Shown piece by piece: positions 1-6,374 of a DNA stretch of 7,549 nt (position 1 is its first letter; each line of letters begins with the position of its first letter). The notes beneath the pieces are model-generated. The model was not told the origin of the DNA. It made no database searches and was given only the letters and a program-made list of their open reading frames with translations. The translations under genes and the position numbers were made by a program. The stretch covers positions 6,429 through 13,977 of the forward strand of contig DIZY01000122.1 in NCBI GenBank assembly GCA_002428055.1, written 5' to 3'. The DNA is from Helicobacteraceae bacterium UBA6016. GTDB lineage: Bacteria; Campylobacterota; Campylobacteria; Campylobacterales; UBA6016.

Positions 1-13
1 AAACCCCTACTTT

Positions 14-955
14 CTATTTTATCATTTGCTCAAAATACGATATCGTCCTAATCAGTCCATCGTCAAGCGCGACTTTCGGTTCCCAACCAAGCTTCTCTTT
101 GGCTAAGTCTATCACGGGTTTTCTTTGCATAGGGTCATCTTGCGGAAGTGGCATATAGATTATCTTTGATTTTGAGTTTGTCAGCTGTATTACTTTTTGA
201 GCCAATTCCAATATGGTAAACTCTCCAGGATTTCCTATATTAATAGGTCCCGTAATACCGTCGTCAGAGTTCATTAGTCTTATCATGCCGTCAATCAGGT
301 CGTCACAATAACAAAAACTTCTAGTCTGGTTGCCATCTCCATACACGGTAATATCTTCGTCTTTTAACGCCTGCACTATGAAATTGCTTACCACTCTACC
401 ATCGTTTGGATGCATTCTTGGACCGTAGGTGTTGAATATCCTCATTACTTTGATTTTGACATTGTGCTGTCTGTGATAGTCAAAAAAGAGAGTCTCTGCG
501 CATCTTTTACCCTCGTCATAGCAAGCTCTTATGCCTATCGGGTTTACACTGCCTTTGTAAGTTTCCGGTTGAGGATGTATCTCAGGGTCTCCGTATACTT
601 CGCTAGTGGAGGCTTGAAGTACTTTTATCTTTAGTCTTTTGGCTAACCCAAGCATGTTGATTGCACCCATTACAGAAGTTTTTGTAGTCTGTACCGGATC
701 AAACTGGTAGTGAACAGGGGATGCCGGACAAGCAAGATTGTATATCTCGTCTACCTCCACATAAAGTGGAAATGTCACATCGTGACGCATTAGTTCAAAG
801 TTTTTGTTGTCCATCAGATGCGATATATTCTGACGGCTTCCGGTAAAGAAGTTGTCGACACATAAAACTTCATTACCCTCTTTTAAAAGTCTTTCGCATA
901 AGTGCGAGCCGAGGAAGCCGGCTCCGCCGGTTATTAGAATTCGTTTCTTTAACAC
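14..955 (-). CDS. uxs: UDP-glucuronate decarboxylase (UDP-xylose synthase)
   Basis: This NAD-dependent short-chain dehydrogenase/reductase-family enzyme would convert UDP-glucuronate to UDP-xylose plus CO2 in the cytoplasm, giving a pentose donor for glycosyltransferases. It has 313 residues, about the usual length of soluble bacterial UXS. The NAD-binding GGAGFLG is at 10-16, with ribose-binding D34 in VDNFFTG. The UXS signatures follow in order: YNLACPASP (72-80), ASTSEVYGDP (115-124) containing the catalytic S/T-E pair, YDEGK (146-150) as the YxxxK dyad, RIFNTYGPRM (172-181), and DDPMQRKP (273-280), where R278 sits at the position of the decarboxylase arginine. This set separates it from UDP-glucose 4-epimerase and dTDP-glucose dehydratase. 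The start is GTG at 955 with AGGGAG five bases upstream; it overlaps the preceding stop (TAGTG), so translation is probably coupled. It stops 13 nt before the window end. No UDP-glucose dehydrogenase is in the window. Confidence 0.94.
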   Translation of the reverse strand: MLKKRILITGGAGFLGSHLCERLLKEGNEVLCVDNFFTGSRQNISHLMDNKNFELMRHDVTFPLYVEVDEIYNLACPASPVHYQFDPVQTTKTSVMGAINMLGLAKRLKIKVLQASTSEVYGDPEIHPQPETYKGSVNPIGIRACYDEGKRCAETLFFDYHRQHNVKIKVMRIFNTYGPRMHPNDGRVVSNFIVQALKDEDITVYGDGNQTRSFCYCDDLIDGMIRLMNSDDGITGPINIGNPGEFTILELAQKVIQLTNSKSKIIYMPLPQDDPMQRKPVIDLAKEKLGWEPKVALDDGLIRTISYFEQMIK

Positions 956-2064
956 TATTTCTCCCTAACTCCGTATAGACTTATCAAATTATTTTTAAAA
1001 ACTTTTATTTTTGAGTATCTGTTTTGCAACTCAAACCATCTAATAGCCCATTTTTTGATACTTATCTGCTCTTTTTTTTGTTTTTCTATATTTGGAGCCC
1101 GCTTTTCCAGCGTATTTTTCAACTCACCGTCTACCGAAAAATTAGATAAGACAAAAGAGAGCGGAGCAACAAAAAGTATTGTCTCGGCGTATCTTTCAAG
1201 ATTTGGAAAATAAGGCTCAAATTTTGCTCTTTCATTTATAAGCTTATTTAAAATAGCCATCTGAAGTGAGCTTTGGGCGGGGTGTGCATGAAATTTATCG
1301 TGCCCCGTCGGACGATGCCCGCCTATAACAAAATTTTTTGAAAAATTATTTTTACCATGCCTTCTGTAATTTACCTTCGCCCTGTCAAACAACAGGCTTC
1401 CGCCGAGCAGATTTGCAAAATGCACAAGATAGTAGTCGGCGCATACACGAAATTCATCTGCCATGTCGGTTTTGAGAAGTTTCACAAGATCACCCCTAAA
1501 CATCATAGCGCTCGTCGTACTCCAACTCCATGTAGGCGTATGTATAACTCTTGGAGCTATATAGGTCAGTTCTTTTCCGTTATTTTGAAAATCAGGATGA
1601 AAATCGCTGATAATAGCAGAATTTTCAGATACCTGACGATTTCTAAGACAACTAAAACCCACCTGCGGTCTTTCGAAAAGATGCAAGTATAAATGTGCGG
1701 ATACGGCGTCGCTATCCAAAAAATCATCCGCATCCACAAAGACGACAAACTCCCCTTTTACCCTGTCTATTCCGGTAAAAAATGCGGCAAGCTGTCCGCT
1801 ATTTTTTTCATGTCTCAATACCGAAATTTTGTCGCCATAGGCTTCGCATATCTCCATCGAACCGTCAGAGGAACAGTCGTCTACCAAAATTATCTCGCAC
1901 AACGGATAATCCTGAGCAAGACATGAATCTATGCATTCTTTCAAATATGGGGCGTAATTGTAATTTGTGATCACAAATGACACAAGCGGCAGTTTTGCCG
2001 CCCCAAGACTATGCGCTTTGCCGGAAGAGTGTCTATTTATAACATCGAGCCCATTAGTAAACAA
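955..2064 (-). CDS. Family 2 glycosyltransferase (GT2, second copy)
   Basis: This is a second GT2 glycosyltransferase, 369 residues, predicted to act in the cytoplasm on the same glycan. After an N-terminal extension of about 25 residues come LVSFVITNYNYAPYLKECID (27-46), IILVDDCSSDGS (58-69), KNSGQLAAFFTG (87-98) and the DxD-type motif VDADD (110-114). A catalytic-base region VCADYYL lies at 207-213 and YRRHGKNN at 233-240. A histidine-rich stretch follows (H236, H250, H255, H259, H261) that the first GT2 lacks. The C-terminal 100 residues are basic and not hydrophobic. The start is TTG at 2064: GAGGAG lies ten bases upstream inside the end of the radical SAM gene, nearby ATGs are out of frame, and the GTG at residue 28 would cut the first strand. 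The gene overlaps the radical SAM gene by 11 nt, and its TAG overlaps the GTG of the decarboxylase gene. Confidence 0.9.
   Translation of the reverse strand: MFTNGLDVINRHSSGKAHSLGAAKLPLVSFVITNYNYAPYLKECIDSCLAQDYPLCEIILVDDCSSDGSMEICEAYGDKISVLRHEKNSGQLAAFFTGIDRVKGEFVVFVDADDFLDSDAVSAHLYLHLFERPQVGFSCLRNRQVSENSAIISDFHPDFQNNGKELTYIAPRVIHTPTWSWSTTSAMMFRGDLVKLLKTDMADEFRVCADYYLVHFANLLGGSLLFDRAKVNYRRHGKNNFSKNFVIGGHRPTGHDKFHAHPAQSSLQMAILNKLINERAKFEPYFPNLERYAETILFVAPLSFVLSNFSVDGELKNTLEKRAPNIEKQKKEQISIKKWAIRWFELQNRYSKIKVFKNNLISLYGVREK
961..966 (-). promoter_or_regulatory. Ribosome binding site for the decarboxylase (GTG start)
   Basis: AGGGAG reads on the minus strand five bases before GTG 955. It is embedded in the last codons of the second GT2, whose TAG shares its G with the GTG (TAGTG). 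Confidence 0.7.
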
Positions 2065-3274
2065 CTTTTTCTTGCTCCTCTATAAACTCTTTGGGATTAT
2101 CTAAAAGTTCACCGCCTACCGCAACGGCCTCAGAAGTGCCGAATATCGACGAATAATCTGAGTGAAACCCATCGCAAATTAGCCGCAAGGAACACTTTGT
2201 ACATGCTTCGTTATACTCGTATTTACAATGTTTTTCAGCTCTTAGCCTCGCATTTTGGCGATACAAAATATCTTTGGGTATGTCTGCGCTAAAAAGCTTT
2301 AACAGATGTTCTTCAACATCAATCTCTCTCATATAATGCGCCTTTGTGCCGTGCACTGCCGTATCGCCAAACTTAATACCGTTATACTCGTCTATGCCAT
2401 ACAACAAAATCGGAATAGGCCTATCGAGCTCAGGCGAGTTTGAGCGCTGGTTAAACCTCGTAGTCCAAGTCCAAGAGTTAAAATCCCACTCATGGTGGTC
2501 GTAGCTTAGCTGTTGGAAGTTGTAGAAGTTTTTTAGATGCCTAGATTCCGCCATACACATCGGAAGGTAACGCACATTTGTCTCTATTCCTGCGGCTTCA
2601 AGCATATCGATAGCAACAGTCAAATGCTTTTTTGTGTCTGTATAGTTCGGTACATTTTCGCTACTCCTGCCGTTTTCGCTTTGCTGGTCGGCAAATGGAT
2701 TGAACGCTATAAAATTAACCGCCAATGCGCCGCATTCAACGGCAAAAGCCGCTACATCTTCAAGTTCGTTTACTACATCTTTTGTCATCGTACAGTTAAG
2801 TCTGAACGCAATTGAGAGCTTACGCAGATTTTCAATGGCTTTCATCTGCTTTTTACTGCCGTTTTCCAGACCGACAACCTTGTCGTATGTGTCGCCAAAC
2901 CCGTGGATACTAACCAAAAAGTCTTTCACGCCTGCATCTTTGAACTTTTGGCACATCTCCTCGTTTGCAAGAACTATAGCATTGGTAATGAGCGTCGGAG
3001 CAAGTCCTATTTCGGTGCAGTAACTAATAAGCTCAAATATATGCGGATAGATAGTAGGTTCTCCGCCTTGTATATCAATGGCGGTATTTCCGTAAACAGT
3101 GCGAAGCGTATGGCATATTTTTTTTGCTTTTTCAATGCCCATAAATGGATGCTCCGGATGCTCTTTGTCTGCTATCTTGTCTATAAAGTAGCAAAAAAAG
3201 CACTTAAGATTGCAGGTCTGCCCAAGCCATAACACGCCTCTTTTGGTAATTGTTCTATTTTTGGTTTTTTTCAT
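2054..3274 (-). CDS. Radical SAM enzyme with C-terminal Twitch/SPASM-like cysteine set
   Basis: This is a radical S-adenosylmethionine enzyme of 406 residues. The canonical CxxxCxxC for the SAM [4Fe-4S] cluster is C21, C25, C28 (CNLKCFFC), followed by the SAM-binding GGEP at 70-73 and the alternating strands of a partial TIM barrel (LITN 95-98, VSIHG 121-125, NCTMTKD 160-166, VNFIAFNPF 186-194). The C-terminal part holds C240 (RYLPMCMAE) and a cluster C358-x2-C361-x5-C367, with C350 nearby. This resembles the CX2CX5C part of SPASM/Twitch auxiliary-cluster domains, but the fourth position expected at CX3C is H371. An aromatic and histidine-rich stretch (260-275, HHEWDFNSWTWTT) lies between. 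It starts at ATG 3274 with GAGAG at 3283-3279, overlapping the previous GT2 stop by four bases, and its end overlaps the next GT2. Sugar epimerisation, dehydration, deamination or peptide modification are all possible; I cannot tell which. Confidence 0.88.
   Translation of the reverse strand: MKKTKNRTITKRGVLWLGQTCNLKCFFCYFIDKIADKEHPEHPFMGIEKAKKICHTLRTVYGNTAIDIQGGEPTIYPHIFELISYCTEIGLAPTLITNAIVLANEEMCQKFKDAGVKDFLVSIHGFGDTYDKVVGLENGSKKQMKAIENLRKLSIAFRLNCTMTKDVVNELEDVAAFAVECGALAVNFIAFNPFADQQSENGRSSENVPNYTDTKKHLTVAIDMLEAAGIETNVRYLPMCMAESRHLKNFYNFQQLSYDHHEWDFNSWTWTTRFNQRSNSPELDRPIPILLYGIDEYNGIKFGDTAVHGTKAHYMREIDVEEHLLKLFSADIPKDILYRQNARLRAEKHCKYEYNEACTKCSLRLICDGFHSDYSSIFGTSEAVAVGGELLDNPKEFIEEQEKVVY
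2075..2080 (-). promoter_or_regulatory. Ribosome binding site for the second GT2 (TTG start)
   Basis: GAGGAG reads on the minus strand ten bases before TTG 2064. It lies inside the last codons of the radical SAM gene (the Glu-Glu of EEQEKVVY). It is the main reason for accepting the TTG start and the 11-nt overlap. Confidence 0.7.
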
Positions 3275-4185
3275 ATAACTCTCATTTTTAACTTATATAT
3301 TTTTATTAGTTGATATGCAATTGCCACTTTTTTCAAAATCGGAATATTCATCTCAAAAATAAGGGTTTTGAGATATAAAACCACAAGATCCCTGTCAACT
3401 ATATCATGTGTTTTGAACTCTGCCGCAAGATTATAGCCGTTTTGCAAAAAAGTTTTTGTAATATTGCTTCTTTCAAACACCTTCTCTTTTAACTTATTTC
3501 TTTTTTTTAGAAGCTCGTAAATATAGTCGTTGCTTCTTTTTTTGCCGTAGTGACCATTTGTATCATGTATGCGGTAATAAGTCAGCTTCTTGTCGAAATA
3601 TTTTGCCCTTGACATCATGGCAGCCTGAAAAACTATTGCATCGTCTGCCTGTATACGCCACTCATCTTCATAAGGAAGCGGAAAAATATCCTGCGCAAGT
3701 GCTCTCGACAACGAAAGCGTCGATGTCACATTTCCGGGATACTTGGACATATAATAGACTAAAAAAGCACACTGCCCATCATATCTAAAGCGTTTGATAC
3801 CGTCTCCAATATTAGAGCCGTTACTCTCCACAGATTGGTGGTCGGTATGTACATAATCATATCCAAGAGTATGCAGGGCTACTATTTCAGCAAGTTTCGT
3901 AGGCGCAAAATAATCATCAGAGTCTAAAAAACAAACTATTTCTCCACACGAGACGGCAAATCCGGCATTAAAAGCGCTAGCCTGCCCACCGTTTGGCTTG
4001 AAAATAGTCCTTATACGCCCGTCTCTGCTTGCATATGTCTCAATAATTTCTCGCGAATCGTCGCTTGAGCCGTCATCTACGATAATAAGTTCAAAATCAC
4101 CGTGCGTTTGAGCTAAAACAGAGTCTATAGCTTCACTAAGATATGTAGAATAATTATAATTATCCAGTATAACCGATAATAACAT
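3271..4185 (-). CDS. Family 2 glycosyltransferase (GT2, first copy)
   Basis: This is an inverting GT-A-fold glycosyltransferase of family GT2. It would move a sugar from a nucleotide-sugar donor to a growing glycan at the cytoplasmic side; sugar identity cannot be read from sequence. It has 304 residues. The N-terminus is LSVILDNYNYSTYLSEAIDS (3-22), followed by the uridine-binding strand LIIVDDGSSDDS (33-44), PNGGQASAFNAG (64-75), and the metal-binding DxD-type motif as LDSDD (87-91). A probable catalytic-base region is IQADDA (178-183) and a C-terminal YRIHDTNGHYGK lies at 204-215. No transmembrane helix follows, so it is a soluble or peripheral enzyme. The ATG at 4185 is five bases after the stop of the upstream methyltransferase, with no good ribosome site, so coupling by re-initiation is likely. 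Its TGA overlaps the start of the radical SAM gene (ATGA). Confidence 0.9.
   Translation of the reverse strand: MLLSVILDNYNYSTYLSEAIDSVLAQTHGDFELIIVDDGSSDDSREIIETYASRDGRIRTIFKPNGGQASAFNAGFAVSCGEIVCFLDSDDYFAPTKLAEIVALHTLGYDYVHTDHQSVESNGSNIGDGIKRFRYDGQCAFLVYYMSKYPGNVTSTLSLSRALAQDIFPLPYEDEWRIQADDAIVFQAAMMSRAKYFDKKLTYYRIHDTNGHYGKKRSNDYIYELLKKRNKLKEKVFERSNITKTFLQNGYNLAAEFKTHDIVDRDLVVLYLKTLIFEMNIPILKKVAIAYQLIKIYKLKMRVI
3279..3283 (-). promoter_or_regulatory. Ribosome binding site for the radical SAM gene
   Basis: GAGAG reads on the minus strand four bases before ATG 3274, within the last codons of the first GT2. With the ATGA overlap it points to coupled translation. The spacing is short, so strength is uncertain. 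Confidence 0.5.
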
Positions 4186-4190
4186 TTGGT

Positions 4191-5192
4191 TTATTCATAC
4201 ACTTTCGCAAAAATCTTGGTACCCATCCAATAGTGCCCTTCATTGTTTACAATCCAAATTTTATATTCCGGAACTAGTCTTTTGATATACTCCGGAATCT
4301 CATAAATATCTTGCGGTCTATGATAGATACATATTGATAGTTTCGGCCTATATTGTTTTATCATATTTTGAGCACCATTAAGCGCAGCCAGCTCACTCCC
4401 CTCTATATCCATTTTTATAAAATCAACCCTACCGTCCACAATGTCGTCTAGCTTAACCATTTGAACCTCTACGGTATTATCAGACCATCCCTTATCATCC
4501 ACTATACAACTAGCAGAATAATTAACTTTAAAAAAAACACTCTTATTTTCATCCCCTATTGCATGAGGGTATAGTTTTACATTTTCCACATCAGACATTG
4601 CGGCACTCAGATTAGCAAAGCTTTGCGGCATAGGCTCGAAAGAGTGAACTATATTATTTGTCTTTGATGCAAAAAATGCCGTAGTGTTGTCGTGATACTC
4701 CGGACAAGACGCACCGGCATCTATAACCACATCATCTGCTTCTACTTTAATATCATTATATGAATATGAATCAAAAAGACCAACGCTAAAATTATAAGAT
4801 GCTTTGCCGTCCAAATAGCCTTTTTGCATAGCATCCAAAAAGCAGTTCTTTTCAAATATATCTATATCCACTCTTTCGCAAAAAATAGATGCAAGATTAA
4901 AAACTTCCAACCTTTCAATTTCATCTCTATTTAATGTCAAAATTTCACAATTTATATTTGTAAATTTTTTTACAACTTGTTCCTGTATGCTTTTGTCATC
5001 TATCGCTATATATATGCACTCAGGAGAAAATATCGCAATCTCATCAATAGACTTTAAGATATTTACCCCATCTTTCATGTAATCATCATAAAATTTAAAC
5101 TCTTTATGATTTGACGATAGGTAAGAGGCTAAAGACAGACCAACCCTGCCGCAACCGTATATCAAATATCTTTCATACTTATCTTGCAACAA
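4191..5192 (-). CDS. FkbM-family SAM methyltransferase with N-terminal Rossmann-like domain (copy 2)
   Basis: This second FkbM-type methyltransferase has 333 residues and the same domain order as its upstream neighbour. The N-terminal Rossmann-like unit has GCGRVG (13-18) and FYDDY (34-38). The catalytic domain has motif I VVIDAGAS (155-162), FEP (185-187), DFIKMDIEGSE (257-267) and IYHRPQDIYEIP (289-300). The loop after motif I is longer than in copy 1 (SCPEYHDN before TT). The likely role is O-methylation of a sugar in the glycan built by this locus, in the cytoplasm; this is inferred from family and context. The start is TTG at 5192, chosen because AAGGA at 5203-5199 lies six bases upstream and no ATG gives a complete first strand. 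A second TTG follows immediately at 5189. The stop is five bases before the next gene. The two copies look like diverged paralogues rather than a recent duplication, because similarity is concentrated in the motifs. Confidence 0.87.
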   Translation of the reverse strand: MLQDKYERYLIYGCGRVGLSLASYLSSNHKEFKFYDDYMKDGVNILKSIDEIAIFSPECIYIAIDDKSIQEQVVKKFTNINCEILTLNRDEIERLEVFNLASIFCERVDIDIFEKNCFLDAMQKGYLDGKASYNFSVGLFDSYSYNDIKVEADDVVIDAGASCPEYHDNTTAFFASKTNNIVHSFEPMPQSFANLSAAMSDVENVKLYPHAIGDENKSVFFKVNYSASCIVDDKGWSDNTVEVQMVKLDDIVDGRVDFIKMDIEGSELAALNGAQNMIKQYRPKLSICIYHRPQDIYEIPEYIKRLVPEYKIWIVNNEGHYWMGTKIFAKVYE

Positions 5193-5198
5193 ATATAA

Positions 5199-5203
5199 TC
5201 CTT
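5199..5203 (-). promoter_or_regulatory. Ribosome binding site for FkbM copy 2 (TTG start)
   Basis: AAGGA reads on the minus strand six bases before the first of two consecutive TTG codons (5192 and 5189). It lies in the 41-nt gap between the methyltransferase genes and decides the TTG start. Confidence 0.7.
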
Positions 5204-5233
5204 TATTTTGTTATTGTCTATAAATGATAGAAA

Positions 5234-6340
5234 TCAGCATTCAACTATATTTATCTCTTTCGGTATTGCATATAAAATTGTTTCTGCAATATTTAAATCG
5301 TATCTGCCTAATCTAAAATTATAATCTTTGCACATTTCATTCAATAGCAACGGTATTTCATATAGGTGCTCTTTTTTGTGATAAATTGATATTGCCAATT
5401 GTGGTCTATCTCTTGCGATAGTCATAGCCGCCCCTGCAATTGCTTCTATCTCCGCACCCTCAATGTCTAGTTTAATAAAATCAACTTTATAGATCTTATT
5501 TTCTTTCACAAACTCATCTATACTAATTGTTTCTACTTTCACATCAGCGTTTGAATTTTCTAATATTTTCGACGCCGTTCCCTGAACACAAAAATTAAGA
5601 GTTGTTTTTTTATTCCACAATGCCTTGTATATTGGTGTAAATTTGCATGAACTTTCAATATTAGTTTTAAAATGACTATTCTCAAAAATATCTTTTAATG
5701 GCTCAAAACCGTAAATGTGGATATTTTGATTATCGTTAAACAAATTTTTTATCATTAGACTTGTTGTATAGCCTTCAAATAGTCCACCATCCAAATAAAC
5801 ACTAATATTTTTCGGATTTATAAAATCAGAATACTGCCTAGCCCATTCTCTAACAAAACTTGAATCTGTTTTTTTAAAATAAAAATTGTCAACTATTCTA
5901 AAATTAATCAAAAAACGATAGAGCTCTTTGTCGACCTCTCTGTCGAACATATTTACACACTTATCTATTTTTGCTTGATTGGTATTTAAATCATCATTCG
6001 TAAACAAATGAATAAGCGGTATATATCCTGACAACTCATCAATACATAAAAATTCAATGCCGTGCTTTTGTAGCTTCTCCGAAATAGCACAGGTGATATC
6101 TGCGTCTATTGCTCCCATGATAACAATAATATTGCTATCATATTTTGCTAAAAATTGCTCGAAATTTTCTATGGTTATTTTATGAAATGTACTATTTTGA
6201 CCAATTTTATTATCATCAATAATACTTACTAGCGTTGCTTGCGTATTTTGATAAATAAGACACTCAAGGATTTTCCCATATTCTCCATATCCATAAATCG
6301 CTATCTTTTGACCTGGCTTAATATTTGCAATAGATGGCAT
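5234..6340 (-). CDS. FkbM-family SAM methyltransferase with N-terminal Rossmann-like domain (copy 1)
   Basis: This is a predicted SAM-dependent O-methyltransferase of the FkbM (Methyltransf_21) family, which often methylates sugar hydroxyls in glycan loci. It has 368 residues. Residues 10-105 form a separate Rossmann-like unit with GYGEYG (17-22, GxGxxG) and an acidic pair at the end of the second strand (D42, D43), like the nucleotide-binding N-domains of PglD- or CapD-type proteins. A helical linker follows (about 110-178). The catalytic domain shows SAM motif I as LDGGLFEGYTT (183-193), FEP (212-214), and the family hallmark DFIKLDIEGAE (287-297), then IYHKKEHLYEIP (319-330). The ATG at 6340 has AAGGA at 6350-6346, five bases upstream. 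It is followed after 41 nt by a second gene of the same architecture. Its coding DNA is clearly AT-richer than the genes at 1-3300. Family assignment is firm; the methylated substrate is unknown. Confidence 0.88.
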   Translation of the reverse strand: MPSIANIKPGQKIAIYGYGEYGKILECLIYQNTQATLVSIIDDNKIGQNSTFHKITIENFEQFLAKYDSNIIVIMGAIDADITCAISEKLQKHGIEFLCIDELSGYIPLIHLFTNDDLNTNQAKIDKCVNMFDREVDKELYRFLINFRIVDNFYFKKTDSSFVREWARQYSDFINPKNISVYLDGGLFEGYTTSLMIKNLFNDNQNIHIYGFEPLKDIFENSHFKTNIESSCKFTPIYKALWNKKTTLNFCVQGTASKILENSNADVKVETISIDEFVKENKIYKVDFIKLDIEGAEIEAIAGAAMTIARDRPQLAISIYHKKEHLYEIPLLLNEMCKDYNFRLGRYDLNIAETILYAIPKEINIVEC

Positions 6341-6345
6341 TGTTT

Positions 6346-6350
6346 TCCTT
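6346..6350 (-). promoter_or_regulatory. Ribosome binding site for FkbM copy 1
   Basis: AAGGA reads on the minus strand five bases before ATG 6340, in the 34-nt gap after the GT-B-like gene. I see no promoter or terminator hairpin in this gap. Confidence 0.65.
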
Positions 6351-6374
6351 CTGTAGAACTAATTTGGTGTATAT

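Noticed and set aside
1..13. GGGG-containing tail after the UXS stop as a ribosome site for a following gene
   Set aside because: The minus strand reads AAAGTAGGGGTTT, which could be such a site, but no start codon is in view, so it cannot be assigned.
410..634. Plus-strand open frame of 74 codons
   Set aside because: It is antisense to strongly conserved UXS motifs and has no features of its own.
918..930. GC-rich hairpin (CCGGC-TCC-GCCGG) near the start of the UXS gene
   Set aside because: It is formed by codons of the glycine-rich NAD-binding loop; the stem is only five pairs and no U-tract follows, so a terminator or switch is not supported.
1357..1692. Plus-strand open frame of 111 codons
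   Set aside because: It lies fully opposite the second GT2, whose motifs are intact; the translation has no recognisable domain and looks like an antisense shadow.
2537..3232. Overlapping plus-strand open frames of 92 to 109 codons
   Set aside because: All lie opposite the radical SAM gene, overlap each other in different frames, and show no domain or ribosome-site support.
5193..5233. 41-nt gap between the two methyltransferase genes as a possible promoter or terminator
   Set aside because: Apart from the AAGGA ribosome site I see only AT-rich sequence with no clear -10/-35 pair or stem-loop; the gene order and strand fit read-through.
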